Numbered from the stretch's first letter, positions 52,906 through 63,400 are shown. The stretch is 64,000 nucleotides of DNA from Prevotella sp. (GCA_017471245.1 JAFUVB010000047.1:24835-88834); one strand, 5' to 3'. Numbers and translations are program-made. The notes: generated by a model not told the origin, from the sequence alone.

Positions 52906-53259
52906 ATGGCAAGCAATGCAGACTTTGTGCAGTATATCGTCGACCAGTGTAGTGGTGCGTGGGAGAGTCCACGGGGAGGCGACGGAACGTCGGGAATGAT
53001 TGTCGCCAAGAAAATGTTTGGCGACTACGGCATCTATTGCGATGGGAAAATCTTCGGACTTATCTGCGACGACCGGCTATATATCAAGCCGACGGAGGCG
53101 GGTAGGGCATTACTCCGAACCCTCGACCTGCAACCACCATATGAGGGAGCGAAACCGTATTTTTACATCGCCGATGTTGACGACCGCGAATACCTCTCAG
53201 CTCTCGTCCGCGAGACCTGCCGAGCATTGCCAGAACCGAAACCGAAAAAGAAAAAGTAG
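52906..53259 (+). CDS. TfoX N-terminal domain protein
   Basis: The start at 52906 gives MASNADFVQYIVDQCSGAWE and 117 residues. The TfoX/Sxy N-terminal fold is recognisable in MIVAKKMFGDYGIYCDGKIF and DDRLYIKPTEAGR. TfoX proteins regulate competence in some Gammaproteobacteria, but isolated N-domains in Bacteroidetes have no established role. The C-terminus is Lys-rich (EPKPKKKK). An extended upstream reading frame is only antisense to its divergent neighbour. Confidence 0.82.
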   Translation: MASNADFVQYIVDQCSGAWESPRGGDGTSGMIVAKKMFGDYGIYCDGKIFGLICDDRLYIKPTEAGRALLRTLDLQPPYEGAKPYFYIADVDDREYLSALVRETCRALPEPKPKKKK

Positions 53260-53297
53260 AAGGAAAGTCAGGGAGCGGATTCCTCGATGCGTGCCTA

Positions 53298-54086
53298 TTA
53301 CCCAGACACATGCGTTAGTATGTAAAAACAGGAAGTCGTGAAGAAATTGCGAATATACGGAATTGCACCCAAGCCCCTTAGCAAACGCTGAGGGCGCAAA
53401 CCGAACTTCGTCTCGTAGTGCGGATTGACAAACCAGAGGATTCGGTCTTTAATCGTGAATGTGCCAAGGGCTTTCAGTATCCGTTCAAATTGTTCTATCG
53501 GTGTCTTTGTTTCCTTTATTGACATCAATTCTTTGATACATCCGTCGTCTTCTCCAAATGCTTCCAATAGTAGGTGATAAAGGGCTCTTGGCAACAGATG
53601 AACAAAGGGTAGATGGCTGATAACTCGGCTTCGGCATATCTGCTGATGGCCGCCAAAAGGCATCTGCCAAGCAGGGAACGACATGAAGACGATGCCGTCT
53701 CTTTTAAGAAATTGAGGCAGCAACGACAAGAAACGCTGCTTATCGCTGATGTGCTCAATCACATCGTGGCAGATGATAACATCAAACGACCCATGCAGTT
53801 CTTCAAGTAGGAAAACATCCGATTCGATGAAGTCGCCCTTCGCGTTGCAGTCCGCAAAGAATTTCCGCGCATCGGCAATCCTCCCTTTGCTAATGTCAAC
53901 GCCCAAAGTGTAGCATCCCATTTGAGCAAAAGGGAGCAGGTTGCCGCCGTCGCCGCAGCCAATCTCCAATACGCGGCAGTCTTGACCGGGCCGTTTGAAC
54001 TTACTGATATACGGTATAAAATATTTCCGACTGGTCTGAGCCAGTTCGTCGAAATAGAGTGTCCTGTTCGTGTGACGTTGTTGCAT
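53298..54086 (-). CDS. Class I SAM-dependent methyltransferase
   Basis: The 262-residue protein has motif I VLEIGCGDGGNLLPFAQMG, motif II GVDISKGRIADARKFFADC and DVIICHDVIEHISDKQRFL. A hydrophobic C-terminal segment (GAIPYIRNFFTTSCFYILTH) may associate with membrane. This UbiG-like arrangement is used by small-molecule and lipid methyltransferases; the substrate is unknown. It is a monocistronic minus-strand gene. Confidence 0.85.
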   Translation of the reverse strand: MQQRHTNRTLYFDELAQTSRKYFIPYISKFKRPGQDCRVLEIGCGDGGNLLPFAQMGCYTLGVDISKGRIADARKFFADCNAKGDFIESDVFLLEELHGSFDVIICHDVIEHISDKQRFLSLLPQFLKRDGIVFMSFPAWQMPFGGHQQICRSRVISHLPFVHLLPRALYHLLLEAFGEDDGCIKELMSIKETKTPIEQFERILKALGTFTIKDRILWFVNPHYETKFGLRPQRLLRGLGAIPYIRNFFTTSCFYILTHVSG

Positions 54087-54164
54087 ATTAAAACAATTCG
54101 TTGCAATTTTGTTCTCTACTTATAAAGTCCAAAATTGCAACGAATGACTGCACGGGGTGGGAGG

Positions 54165-54758
54165 TTATTTTCTCAGTTTGCCTTTACTATCCAGATATTT
54201 TGTAAATTTTTCCCATTGTGCGGCCCGATTGATGCGGTTGGCCTTCACAGTTTCATCGTCGATGAACTGCGAGGGATAGCAGTCTTGGAGATAATAGCAG
54301 TCGTCGATGACCTGCCCACCTTCGATGCGCCCCTGACAGAGCACGAGGTCAAGGAATACCTGACTACTGATGAGACCGACGTATGTGGCTCCACCTTCGA
54401 ACAGGAATTCTCCGTCCAGATAGAAGTCGATGCCGCTAAGTAGTTGGAGCCTGCCGTTGGGCGTTGTCGGCGTGTCACGGAAGCGTAGCTCGCGGGTGTT
54501 CACGTCGAACCATTCGATGTCGTCGTCGGTGAATAATTCGCCGTCGGCACCATTCCCGCTGTCGCGCCTACCCGTAGCCTTTCGCGTCTCAGTCGGCAGG
54601 ACAGAGTATGTACAGAGTCCAGCCTCTGTCTGCTGTCGCTCTGCTTCAGGCATGTTATTCACTTCATTGTCATCACTACTGCAAGCCGTCATTGACATTG
54701 CGAGGCTGGCTATGGCTATCGCCATCGTCCAGATGCTGTTTCTGATTTTCCTATTCAT
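54165..54758 (-). CDS. Lipoprotein of unknown function downstream of the sigma-barrel fusion
   Basis: The start at 54758 opens a lipoprotein signal (IWTMAIAIASLAMSMTAC, Cys26). The 197-residue product has GRLQLLSGIDFYLDGEFLFE and SQVFLDLVLCQGRIEGGQVI. No family was recognised. It begins 66 bases after the stop of the fusion gene in the same orientation, suggesting a shared operon and possibly a shared envelope role. Confidence 0.7.
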   Translation of the reverse strand: MNRKIRNSIWTMAIAIASLAMSMTACSSDDNEVNNMPEAERQQTEAGLCTYSVLPTETRKATGRRDSGNGADGELFTDDDIEWFDVNTRELRFRDTPTTPNGRLQLLSGIDFYLDGEFLFEGGATYVGLISSQVFLDLVLCQGRIEGGQVIDDCYYLQDCYPSQFIDDETVKANRINRAAQWEKFTKYLDSKGKLRK

Positions 54759-54824
54759 AATTCTATGGTTTAAAAGATGTGTCTCTATTAATATAGTCCT
54801 GATATCGCCAAAAGACTGCACCGA

Positions 54825-56489
54825 TTACCAGGTAAACCTGATGCCGAAGGGCAGCGAGAGGTCGAAGGGATGCTCCGTGCGGTAGGTCTCAACGGGGCTG
54901 CCCGTGGGGATGTAGTATTGCAGGCGGGGCTCGAAGTAGGCGTTGACGTGGGGCAGCAACTGGTACTGCACGCCGGCACCAGCGTTCACCGACCACTGCC
55001 AGGGAACCTTTACTTGTGCGTGGGTCGTCGGCAGAATCAGCGAGTCGCCACGCTCGGGCTGATACGGGCCGATGTAGAGATACTGCGTCGTTTCTTTGCC
55101 GCGCACGGGAATGTCGAGCCCGATGCCACCGGAGGCGTACAACTGCCAGCGGTTCTTCTCCAGCAGCGTATATCTCAGTTTCAGCGGCAGACCGACGTAG
55201 TAGAGTTTCTGTGTGCGGCGGGTGAGCATGTTTCCGTCGTCGCTCTCAAAGGTGGACTTCATGCGGGTGTAACTCAGTCCGCTGGTCACGTTCCAGCGCC
55301 TGGATAAGGGATAACTCAGCGACAGTTCAAAGGTGCGCGGACTCTCGTGATGTTTCCTTTCTGACAGAGGTGCGTCGGGATGTTCGACATTGGCGATGGC
55401 GATGCGCCGCATATTCATGGCGTCCACGCTGTCCATTGCGCTGGCGTAGTTGTTCACGTAGTCCATATATTCGCCCCAGTTGTAGATGCGCATGCTACGG
55501 GTCTGAACGCCCGAGGCATAGTCGACGACGGTCAGGAAGTTGTCGATGACCGACGTGCCGTTTGAGGGTACGCCAGCGTAGGTCAGCATCGTACTCAGCG
55601 GGGACTTCTTCTTCATTGGCGTGATGTCGTTTATGTCAGGCAGCGTGTCGGAAGTCTCTGCCGTCTGTATATCAGTATTATGCAGGATGTCAGGCAGCGG
55701 GCGGACAACATGCATGGTGTCTGTGTGTTCGTCTCGCTCTATTGGAAGCAGAAGCGTATCGACAGGGATAACAGAGTCGGTCGTCTGCCCGAGGATAGGC
55801 ACGATGGCAATTTGCGGAGTGGCGGACTCATTGGGACTTGAAGGCTTCTTGATGGCCGGCCGGCCAGCGTGCTTTGTCGCTATGGGCAGTCCTGTTTCCG
55901 CGCGGTTGTTGCTTTTGTAAAGATAGAATGCCACGGGCAACAGCAGCGGCAGCAGCCACAGCATCCAGTACCGAGCCAGTGACTTACGGAGCATCTTTTT
56001 TGCCCGTGCCAGTTGTGACGATGACGAATGTGGCTCGATGCCCAACATGGTAGCAATTTCCTTATGCGACAGACCATCAAAGACCGAGAGTCGGAACACC
56101 TGCCCATAGCCCTCTGGCAAGCGCTCCACCATGCGCAGTACGTCCTCTAACGGTACGCCCCTCACGTTAGTTTCATTATCTGGAGCCGCCAGAGAATTTG
56201 CTTTCTCCAAGGGAACGAATGGCAGACTGTCTAAATGGTCTTTGTATTTCGATGCTACGTTTCTCGTTATTGACATCATCCATGATTCAACTTTAGAAGG
56301 TTCCTTCAGCCTATCTAATGATGTGAAGATAATCACGAAGGCATCGTGCAGCACATCGTCCACCGTTTGCTCATCACTGATATAACGTCGGCATACGCCC
56401 CTCATCCGTTGGGCGTATGCCTTATACAGTTCGCCGAGTGCATCGGCGTCTCCCTGTCTGCACTGTTCTATCAGCCGTGTTATCTCCAT
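54825..56489 (-). CDS. ECF-type sigma factor fused to a membrane helix and outer-membrane beta-barrel
   Basis: A single 554-codon frame joins three parts. Residues 1-90 match sigma region 2 (EQCRQGDADALGELYKAYAQ, VDDVLHDAFVIIFTSLDRLK). Residues 113-171 match region 4 (VERLPEGYGQVFRLSVFDGL, SHKEIATMLG). Residues 176-191 form a hydrophobic helix (MLWLLPLLLPVAFYLY). After a Pro/Thr-rich linker, residues 385-554 form beta-strands ending in FGIRFTW with a terminal aromatic, as outer-membrane barrels do. In related genomes the barrel part is usually a separate, sigma-linked protein. Confidence 0.8.
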   Translation of the reverse strand: MEITRLIEQCRQGDADALGELYKAYAQRMRGVCRRYISDEQTVDDVLHDAFVIIFTSLDRLKEPSKVESWMMSITRNVASKYKDHLDSLPFVPLEKANSLAAPDNETNVRGVPLEDVLRMVERLPEGYGQVFRLSVFDGLSHKEIATMLGIEPHSSSSQLARAKKMLRKSLARYWMLWLLPLLLPVAFYLYKSNNRAETGLPIATKHAGRPAIKKPSSPNESATPQIAIVPILGQTTDSVIPVDTLLLPIERDEHTDTMHVVRPLPDILHNTDIQTAETSDTLPDINDITPMKKKSPLSTMLTYAGVPSNGTSVIDNFLTVVDYASGVQTRSMRIYNWGEYMDYVNNYASAMDSVDAMNMRRIAIANVEHPDAPLSERKHHESPRTFELSLSYPLSRRWNVTSGLSYTRMKSTFESDDGNMLTRRTQKLYYVGLPLKLRYTLLEKNRWQLYASGGIGLDIPVRGKETTQYLYIGPYQPERGDSLILPTTHAQVKVPWQWSVNAGAGVQYQLLPHVNAYFEPRLQYYIPTGSPVETYRTEHPFDLSLPFGIRFTW

Positions 56490-56644
56490 CGAAAACTTAA
56501 CGTCTCTATCTATATAGTCTGAAAATCGTGCAAATACTGCACGAGGATCACTATTTTTTTCAAATTTACTTGATTTTTGCGTGAATATTTTGCAAAGTTA
56601 CAGTTTTTGCCCATAGCAATAAGCCTAATTCTCAAAACTATTTG

Positions 56645-56652
56645 TATCTTTG
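56645..56652 (+). promoter_or_regulatory. -7 box of the lipocalin promoter
   Basis: TATCTTTG lies 32 bases upstream of the ATG at 56685. Confidence 0.7.
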
Positions 56653-56684
56653 CATCAACAAAAAGGCAAAACTAAGAAAAAGAT

Positions 56685-57206
56685 ATGAATGCTACAGCAT
56701 TTTTTACGCGTGTTCTCAGTTGGCTGACGCGCAGCCGGCTGACGGTGGATAATTCGATGGTGAAGGAACTCGACCTCGACCGCTTCTTAGGTAGTTGGTA
56801 CGAGGTGGCCCGCTTCGACCATTTCTTCGAGCGCGGCATGTCGCAAACCAAGGCCAACTACGTGCTTCGCGATGACGGCAACATCGACGTCATCAATACG
56901 GGCATCAAGAATGGCAAGCCCAAGACGGCCAAGGGCAGGGCGAAACTGACGGATAATCCCGCCTTATTCCGCGTCTCGTTCTTCGGTCCGTTCTACTCCG
57001 ACTATCGTGTCATGCTCGTCGATGCCGACTACCGCTACATGCTCATCGGCAGCAGCTCCGACGGTTACCTCTGGATTCTTTCCCGCACGCCGCAACTCGC
57101 CGACAGCGACAGCACCGCCATCCTCAGCGAAGCCACGCGTCGTGGCTACGACACCGGCAAACTGATTTGGGTGAAACAAGACTTACCAGCCCTATGGAGC
57201 ATTTAG
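56685..57206 (+). CDS. Bacterial lipocalin (Blc-like)
   Basis: The 173-residue protein has the lipocalin G-x-W signature in DLDRFLGSWYEVARFDHFFE, YVLRDDGNIDVINTGIKNGK, LFRVSFFGPFYSDYRVMLVD and YLWILSRTPQL. The Blc group binds hydrophobic lipids. The N-terminus (MNATAFFTRVLSWLTRSRLT) has no lipobox, unlike E. coli Blc, so it may be cytoplasmic or only weakly exported. The downstream DUF4298 gene overlaps its 3' end. Confidence 0.88.
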   Translation: MNATAFFTRVLSWLTRSRLTVDNSMVKELDLDRFLGSWYEVARFDHFFERGMSQTKANYVLRDDGNIDVINTGIKNGKPKTAKGRAKLTDNPALFRVSFFGPFYSDYRVMLVDADYRYMLIGSSSDGYLWILSRTPQLADSDSTAILSEATRRGYDTGKLIWVKQDLPALWSI

Positions 57207-57559
57207 AAGGAAACTCGCACATGGAGCAAACAGAAAGCATTCCGCAGACGGAGCAGATTGATCGAATCCAGCAGATGGAGCGTTGTCTCGACCGTGCGTC
57301 GAAGGCCTTGATGCGTCTCTCGGCAGCCCTCGACGAGTATGCTGATGCGCAGGATGCCCTCCGCCAGTTGAGCAACTACTACGGCAGCGACTTGTGGAAG
57401 CACGACATCGCCGCCGACTCAGCCGGTCTCCTCCCCCAAGACCTGAAACGCGGTGTCCTCTCCGAGGATGCTGTCTGGAACTTATTGGAAGATGTTCGCG
57501 ACTTGAAAGAACGGATGCGGGAGATGGTGACGATTCTCAGCAGTTTTCTCTCAAGATAG
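57194..57559 (+). CDS. DUF4298-like small protein
   Basis: The start at 57194 gives MEHLEGNSHMEQTE and 121 residues; a GTG further upstream and an ATG at 57221 are alternatives. The core IQQMERCLDRASKALMRLSA, YGSDLWKHDIAADSAGLLPQ and DAVWNLLEDVRDLKERMREM matches the Firmicutes/Bacteroidetes DUF4298 pattern. It overlaps the lipocalin gene by 13 bases, so they are translationally coupled. The function is unknown. Confidence 0.8.
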   Translation: MEHLEGNSHMEQTESIPQTEQIDRIQQMERCLDRASKALMRLSAALDEYADAQDALRQLSNYYGSDLWKHDIAADSAGLLPQDLKRGVLSEDAVWNLLEDVRDLKERMREMVTILSSFLSR

Positions 57560-57606
57560 ATGAATCTCTGCCATCGTCTCTTTAGATAGTTTCCTTGATG
57601 AACGGT

Positions 57607-58632
57607 TCATACCGTATTCTGCGGACGGCCCTCAACGAAAGCTTTTACGTTGTTTACTGCCGTCTTAATCAGTCGCATTCTCGCTTCATTCGTGGCCCAG
57701 GCAATATGCGGTGTGATGAAGGCGTTCTCTTGGTGGAGTAGGGGATTGTCAGCCCTTGGAGGCTCCTCGCTCAGCACGTCGGCACAATAGGCTTTCAAAC
57801 GATGCTCACTCAGTGCGTTTGCCACATCCTGCTCATTCACCAATGAGCCGCGCCCCGTATTAATAAGGATGGCTGATGGCTTCATCTTCTGGAGCCTCTC
57901 GTGGCAAATCAAATGGAGGGTATCTTGCGTCAGCGGACAATGCAGACTTACCACGTCGCTTTCCTTGAGTAGCTCATACATTGGTCGTTTCTTCACGCCT
58001 GCAGGCAGGCTGTCTGCATCTTTACTGGTGTAGGCAACCACTTTCATGCCGAAAGCCTGCGCTATCTCAGCCACCCGACTGCCTATGTTGCCAAGTCCTA
58101 CGATGCCTATCGTCTTTCCCGCCAACTCCGTCAGATCCGTGTCCCAATAGCAAAAGTCCTCGCAAGAAGACCATCGTCCTTCTCTATTTTGCTGTGCATA
58201 ATGCTCCGTCCGATTCGTGACTGTCAACAGATGTGCAAACACCATCTGCGCCACACTCATCGTGCTGTATGCCGGCACATTGGTCACCACGATGCCGCGC
58301 TCCTTCGCCGCCTCGATGTCCACCACGTTATACCCCGTCGCCAGCACCCCGATGTACTTCAGCCGCGACAGCTGCTCTATCTCTGCCCGCCGCAACACCA
58401 CCTTGTTCGTCAGCACAATGTCCGCCTCCCTGATCCGCTCCACCGTCTCTTCCGCTCGTGTCCGGTCATACACCGTCAACTCGCCAATCGTCTCCAGCCC
58501 ATCCCACGATAAATCGCCAGGGTTGACTTTGTCTTCGTCCCTCGCGACTCGGCCATATCCAAACATGTTTGGATGGCACTCGCTGCTCCGTCCGATTGCC
58601 GTATATCCGTCAAGTATTACTATCTTCATCAT
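57607..58632 (-). CDS. D-2-hydroxyacid dehydrogenase with internal palindromic insertion
   Basis: The 341-residue protein has the family motifs: ATGYNVVDIEAAKERGIVVTN, NAD-binding GKTIGIVGLGNIGSRVAEIA, LINTGRGSLVNEQDVANALS and NAFITPHIAWAT with the catalytic His. It resembles glycerate or hydroxypyruvate reductases. Near the N-terminus the expected VILDGYTA-NPGDLSW is split by about 24 residues (GRSSECHPNMFGYGRVARDE) encoded by a palindrome-centred stretch. The catalytic core is intact, so activity is likely. Confidence 0.88.
   Translation of the reverse strand: MMKIVILDGYTAIGRSSECHPNMFGYGRVARDEDKVNPGDLSWDGLETIGELTVYDRTRAEETVERIREADIVLTNKVVLRRAEIEQLSRLKYIGVLATGYNVVDIEAAKERGIVVTNVPAYSTMSVAQMVFAHLLTVTNRTEHYAQQNREGRWSSCEDFCYWDTDLTELAGKTIGIVGLGNIGSRVAEIAQAFGMKVVAYTSKDADSLPAGVKKRPMYELLKESDVVSLHCPLTQDTLHLICHERLQKMKPSAILINTGRGSLVNEQDVANALSEHRLKAYCADVLSEEPPRADNPLLHQENAFITPHIAWATNEARMRLIKTAVNNVKAFVEGRPQNTV
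58525..58596. repeat. In-frame 72-base palindromic insertion inside the dehydrogenase gene
   Basis: Residues about 13-36 lack a counterpart in the family. The DNA contains an 18-base perfect palindrome ATCCAAACATGTTTGGAT (58557-58574) flanked by GCC/GGC arms. The reading frame continues through it without a stop, so it is tolerated as a protein loop, as described for palindromic elements in other bacteria. Confidence 0.65.
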
Positions 58633-58664
58633 ATATCATTTACAATTTTCCGAACTAATTTTTT

Positions 58665-61600
58665 TCATTTCGAGAGAACCAAATCAGCCAACAAAACGGC
58701 TGATTCTTTTTCGTCTTTAGGGGCTTCTTTCGGTTTCCACGCCACGATGAAGCGGACAGAGGATGATGTAACCTGATATCCCTTTGCCGCCCAGTCTTTC
58801 AGGGTGGCCTGCATGTTGACCGAGAGTTTGGCTACGGGCTTGTTTCCACTACGGCTATATAACACGTCATTGCTGAAGTATAACGCATCTCCTGCATGCA
58901 AGGCCAGCACGTCCTGTTTTCGCTCTTTGAAATAGCCCAAGAAGACATCACGATGTGACAACTGAATGACGATCTCATCGGGCATGGGGTGTTGTTCTTG
59001 ACTGCTGACATGTTGGGCTGATTCCAAATGCTCGAAACAAGGCCCGTTGGTGTGAATGAACAGCCGGTTCTTGGCACGAGTCATGCCCACATAGTAGCGC
59101 CGCATCAAGGCATCGTCCTTCCAAGGCGTATCTGACATCAGCATGTACACATTGTCGAACTCGCATCCCTTGGCTTTGTGGATGGTGGAGACGACCACCT
59201 CAGCATTTGCAGTGTCGCAGAAATCTTCTACCGACGACTCAAAGACGAACTCACGGAAATCGCTGCGATACTTCATCTTGTTGGTCTGCTCAAACAGTTC
59301 CAGACACCGTTTGACGTATGGCAAGGCTGTGCTCCGCTCGTAATCAACTGCTCTACTAACGGCTGGTACATATACGCTGACCGATGGCGTGTCACGCAGA
59401 CCAGTCCCTCCTCATCGCGCATGGCGACAATGGACGTCTGTTTCATCCTGCCGTGCATGGACCTGATCGCAAATGCATTGGCCACGTCAACCACCTGACG
59501 ACTGCTGCGGTAGTTGTCGGTCATCTCTATAAAACGACTCCCTGCTTCTTGGGTCAACTGATAGAGATACTTGGAGTCAGAACCTCGGAACTCGAAAATG
59601 TTCTGGTCGTCATCGCCCACGGCAATCACACGCATGTCTTCATTGCTGCTCATCAAGGCTTTCACCAACGCATATTCCTCGCTACTCATGTCCTGGGCCT
59701 CATCGATGACCAGCACGGTCTTGCCAATCTTGCTGGGTTCCACCTCGCCTTGGGCTATCATCTCTGCGGCTCTCGAAACCACATCCCAGGCATCGTCCAG
59801 GTTTCCGATACGTCCCAGCAGGTCGAAGCAGTAGGAGTGGAAAGTCTTGATTTCCACGAAATGAGCCGCATTGCCTATCAGCCCCATCAGGCGCTGCTTA
59901 AACTCCGTAGCGGCGGCCCTTGAGAAGGTCAGCATCAGCAGTTGCTCGTGCTTGACGTCTTCGAGCAGCAGCAGCGAAGCCAGTTTGTGCACCAGCACCA
60001 TCGTCTTACCGCTTCCGGGTCCTGCTGCCACCACAATGCACCGCGACTCCTTGTCGTTGATAATCTCTTTCTGACGCTCAGACAACTGTCCAAACAACTG
60101 GCGGTATTTTGCCGGAGTCAGGTTCCGTTCAATCTCGCCAAGCCGCTCGCCCTTGAAATACTTGCCCACGAACTTCCGATAGTCCATCTGGAAGTAGTCC
60201 TGTACATATTGCAACGCAGCATCATAGTTGCGCACCATCAGGTTGGCATATTCGCCTACGATGTGCACCTGCTGGATTTTCTGCTTGTAGAACTCGTTCA
60301 GCATGCGATAGTAATCCTGCTTGTACCGTTGCTTGCTTTCCTTCAACCGCTTGATGTCCATAGCGTTATAGAGCACCAGGAACCCGCCTTCCAGCTTCAG
60401 CGCATCAATCTTCTGCAGGTATAGCAGCGCCTCCTCCACTTCAGGTAGCCCGACATCACCGAGTCCGCCAAACAGCGTTTGCTGATGGCTCTTGAGTTGG
60501 TTCAGCAGTACGACGATAGAGAACTGTATGGTTCGTCCTTCGGTGGCGTTCGACTCAACCAAACCATAGAGCCACTCTACGGCAAAACGGCTGATCTCAA
60601 TACGCTTCTCAAACCGTTTCATCGTGGCATCTATGTCACTTTGAAGCAGGATTTCTATATTGTGAGCCGCATCTTCCTTCTTGCGGATATAGCCTTCCAC
60701 GGTCAGGAAATACAACAGCGTGCGTATGTCTTTCTCTTTCGATGTAAAGATGCCGGCGTTCACGGCTTGGTCGTTCAACTGCTTGCAGGAAGTCCGCAGA
60801 ATGCCGTCTTTCACGTTCTGCAAGATGAAGCGTTCCAGTTTCATGAACCTCTCCAGCAGCAATGCTGACTTCTTTTCAGAACTGCCGGCATCCTGTAGAT
60901 AGGCTGACATGTCACGGCTGTCAGCCAAGATGCCTTCTTGGCGCATACGCTCCACCACCGAGATGACCTCCCCCTTGTTGAGTCCCAAGATGTCTGCAAG
61001 GTAGTCCACGCGCGATTCTGCCTCAGAATCTTGGGCTTTAGCGATGTGCTTCTGCGAGATGAGCGACTTGATGACTCTCACCGCCTTCTCCACCTCATCG
61101 CTGGCAAAGAGTGCCGACCGGGTGATTCGCTCTCGGGCTTCGTCCACATTCCTCACCGTGATGCCGGTCGCAAACACATGGGGAATGTTGTTGCCGCGTA
61201 CCAGATAGCCGCTTTGCTCCAGTGCCGCCAAGGCTGTGCGCACGCGTGTCTCGATGTCAGCCATCTGGTCGTCCCAGCCTGCTTGCCGAGCTATCTCCAG
61301 CGCAGAACAACTCACGCGGTCTCGCTGTTTGGTTTGCCGTTTCACCGCATTCCATACTTGGTTGATCTCGCTGATGCTGAGTTTCGTCTGGTTCAGCAGA
61401 ATGAAATGTTTGTCAAGGTCAGCATCGCTATACAGCACATAGCATCGGGCACTCAGCGAGGGGGCGCGTCCGGCACGACCGGCTTCCTGCACGTAGTCTT
61501 CCAGCGAGGCGCTGATGTCGTAGTGTACCACCAACCCCACGTCTTTCTTGTCCACACCCATGCCAAAGGCTGAGGTCGCCACGATGATGCGCACCTGTCC

Positions 61601-63211
61601 GCTCATGAATGCGTCTTGGTTCTCGGTCTTTTCGTCACGCTCCATCTTGCCGTTGAATGGCAATGCCCGGTATCCGTCGCGCGTCAGTTTCTGGGCCAGT
61701 TCCGTCGTGCGGCGTGTCCGTGAGGCATAGACGATGGTCGGACAGTTGGCATCAGCCACCAGTGCCCTCAGTTTCATGTATTTGTCCTCGTCCGTGTCAG
61801 CATGTATCACGCTGTAGTGCAGGTTGGTTCTTGTGGCCGTCGAGGCAAAGATGTCCAGGTTCAGATAGAGCGTCTGCTTGAAATAGTCGCAGATGTCCTG
61901 GATGACCTTTTGCTTGGCTGTTGCCGTGAAGCACGACACGGGAATCTGATATCTGCAGCCTTTCTTCTTTTGATAGTCGCTGATGAACTTGCCGATGTAG
62001 AGGTAGTCCACACGGAAATCCTGCCCCCAGGCAGAGAAGCAGTGGGCCTCGTCTATCACAAACCTTACCACATGGCGTTGCAGCAAGATGTGCTCTATGG
62101 TGTTGGAGCGCAGCATCTCCGGAGAAATATACAGCAGCGACTCCCCGCCGTCCTGAACCCGCTGTATGGCCAATGCTCTGCTGATAGGGTCCAGCAGGCC
62201 GTTGATGGTCACAGCATCCGTAATTACGCGGTCTGCCAGGTTGTCCACCTGGTCTTTCATCAGCGACTGCAACGGCGATATGACCACCGTCAGACCGTGC
62301 AGAGTCCTGCCTTCCATCAGTGCAGGTAACTGGAAGGTGAGGCTCTTGCCGCCACCCGTAGGGAAGATGGCCAGGAGCGACCTGCCTTTTACGGCTGCCT
62401 CTGCCGCCTTTTCCTGCAGGTTCTCTCCCTCGAAAGTACGAAACTGCTTGTAGCCAAAGAATGCTTCGAGGTTGTAGTGCAGATCCAGTTGGGTATTGCA
62501 ATAGGGGCAACCCTCTCTGCATGGCGTCTGCCGCAACAGTTTCATGACGTATTCCACCTCAGGATAGTTGCGCAGCACCCATCCTGGCGTAACGGATCGG
62601 TAGTCGGTCGTGTCGATAAGGGCCAGGGCGTAGGCCAACTCACACGTAGAAAGACTGATGAGCGTGTCGAAGGGAGCATGCGAGCATACTTTCCCCTCAT
62701 ATTCCTCTTGTATCAATGCTGCCAGCCCGCCATTCTGCCATTCTGCATCCACAAAGTTCAGGAACCCGTCAAATTCAGGCTTGCCTCTCAGCAAGGAAGC
62801 GAAAATCCTGCGTTTCTTCTCCGTCAGAGAATACCATCGTTCCACCTCGTCAAACAAGAGGTCTCGCGCCTTCTCGCAGTCGTTCACGGGATTGTTCACC
62901 TGGTCGCTCATCAGTTTGTCGTCCTTCAGCAATCGGTGGTAGGGTCGTTCAGGAAACAGCAGCGGCGACATATACAGCGTGTCAACCAGTTGCCAGCGAT
63001 GCTGTTCATCGCCAAACAGATATTTCGCATCGTGATGGATGATGTTATGACCGCAGATGTATTCCGTGTCTCGAATGAACTCAACAAGTCCCTGTCGCGA
63101 AGCATGGTGATAGACGGTACCATCGGAGCGAACCGCCCCAATGTCGTGAATCTTCTTGTCCTTCAGACCCACCTCCACATCTACTATGGCATAGCCCTTT
63201 CCGTCTATCAT
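58665..63211 (-). pseudogene. Frameshifted exonuclease-RecQ-UvrD helicase fusion
   Basis: A 1312-codon frame (59273-63211) is followed, after a -1 shift near 59325-59345, by a 219-codon frame (58665-59324) that completes the UvrD-like C-terminus. In order: a DEDD-type exonuclease-like start (AIVDVEVG at 8-15, ICGHNIIHHD), a RecQ helicase (FPTGGGKS 283-290, DEAH 387-390, FGMGVDKKDVG, QEAGRAGR), a linker, and a UvrD helicase (AAGPGSGKT near 1062-1070, VIDEAQDM, GDDDQNIFEFRG, VSTIHKAKGCEF, YVGMTRAKNRLF). No slippery heptamer was seen at the shift. It may be a broken gene or a sequence error. Confidence 0.8.
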
Positions 63212-63269
63212 TCCTTCACTTTTCGGATCGCCAAAATTAACTGCAAAGTTACAAATTTTGTGGCTAATA

Positions 63270-63400
63270 TCCGCATAATTCGAAATATTTTCGTATCTTT
63301 GTCTTCTATTAAATAAATTGGAACAGGATTATGGCATGCAACGCAGACTTCGTACAGTATATTGTCGAAAGGCTACGAGTGGGCGACGGAACTATAGTGC
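63270..63400 (+). pseudogene. 5' remnant of a duplicated tfoX-like gene
   Basis: The promoter (TATCTTTG at 63294-63301) and the first codons after ATG at 63331 (MACNADFVQYIVE) closely follow 52840-52945 (MASNADFVQYIVD), then similarity ends a few codons later with a scrap of GGCGACGGAAC. The remainder of the gene is lost. Confidence 0.75.

Noticed and set aside
59273-59345. Programmed -1 frameshift in the helicase
   Set aside because: No slippery heptamer or following pseudoknot was visible at the junction, so a mutation or sequence error is more likely.
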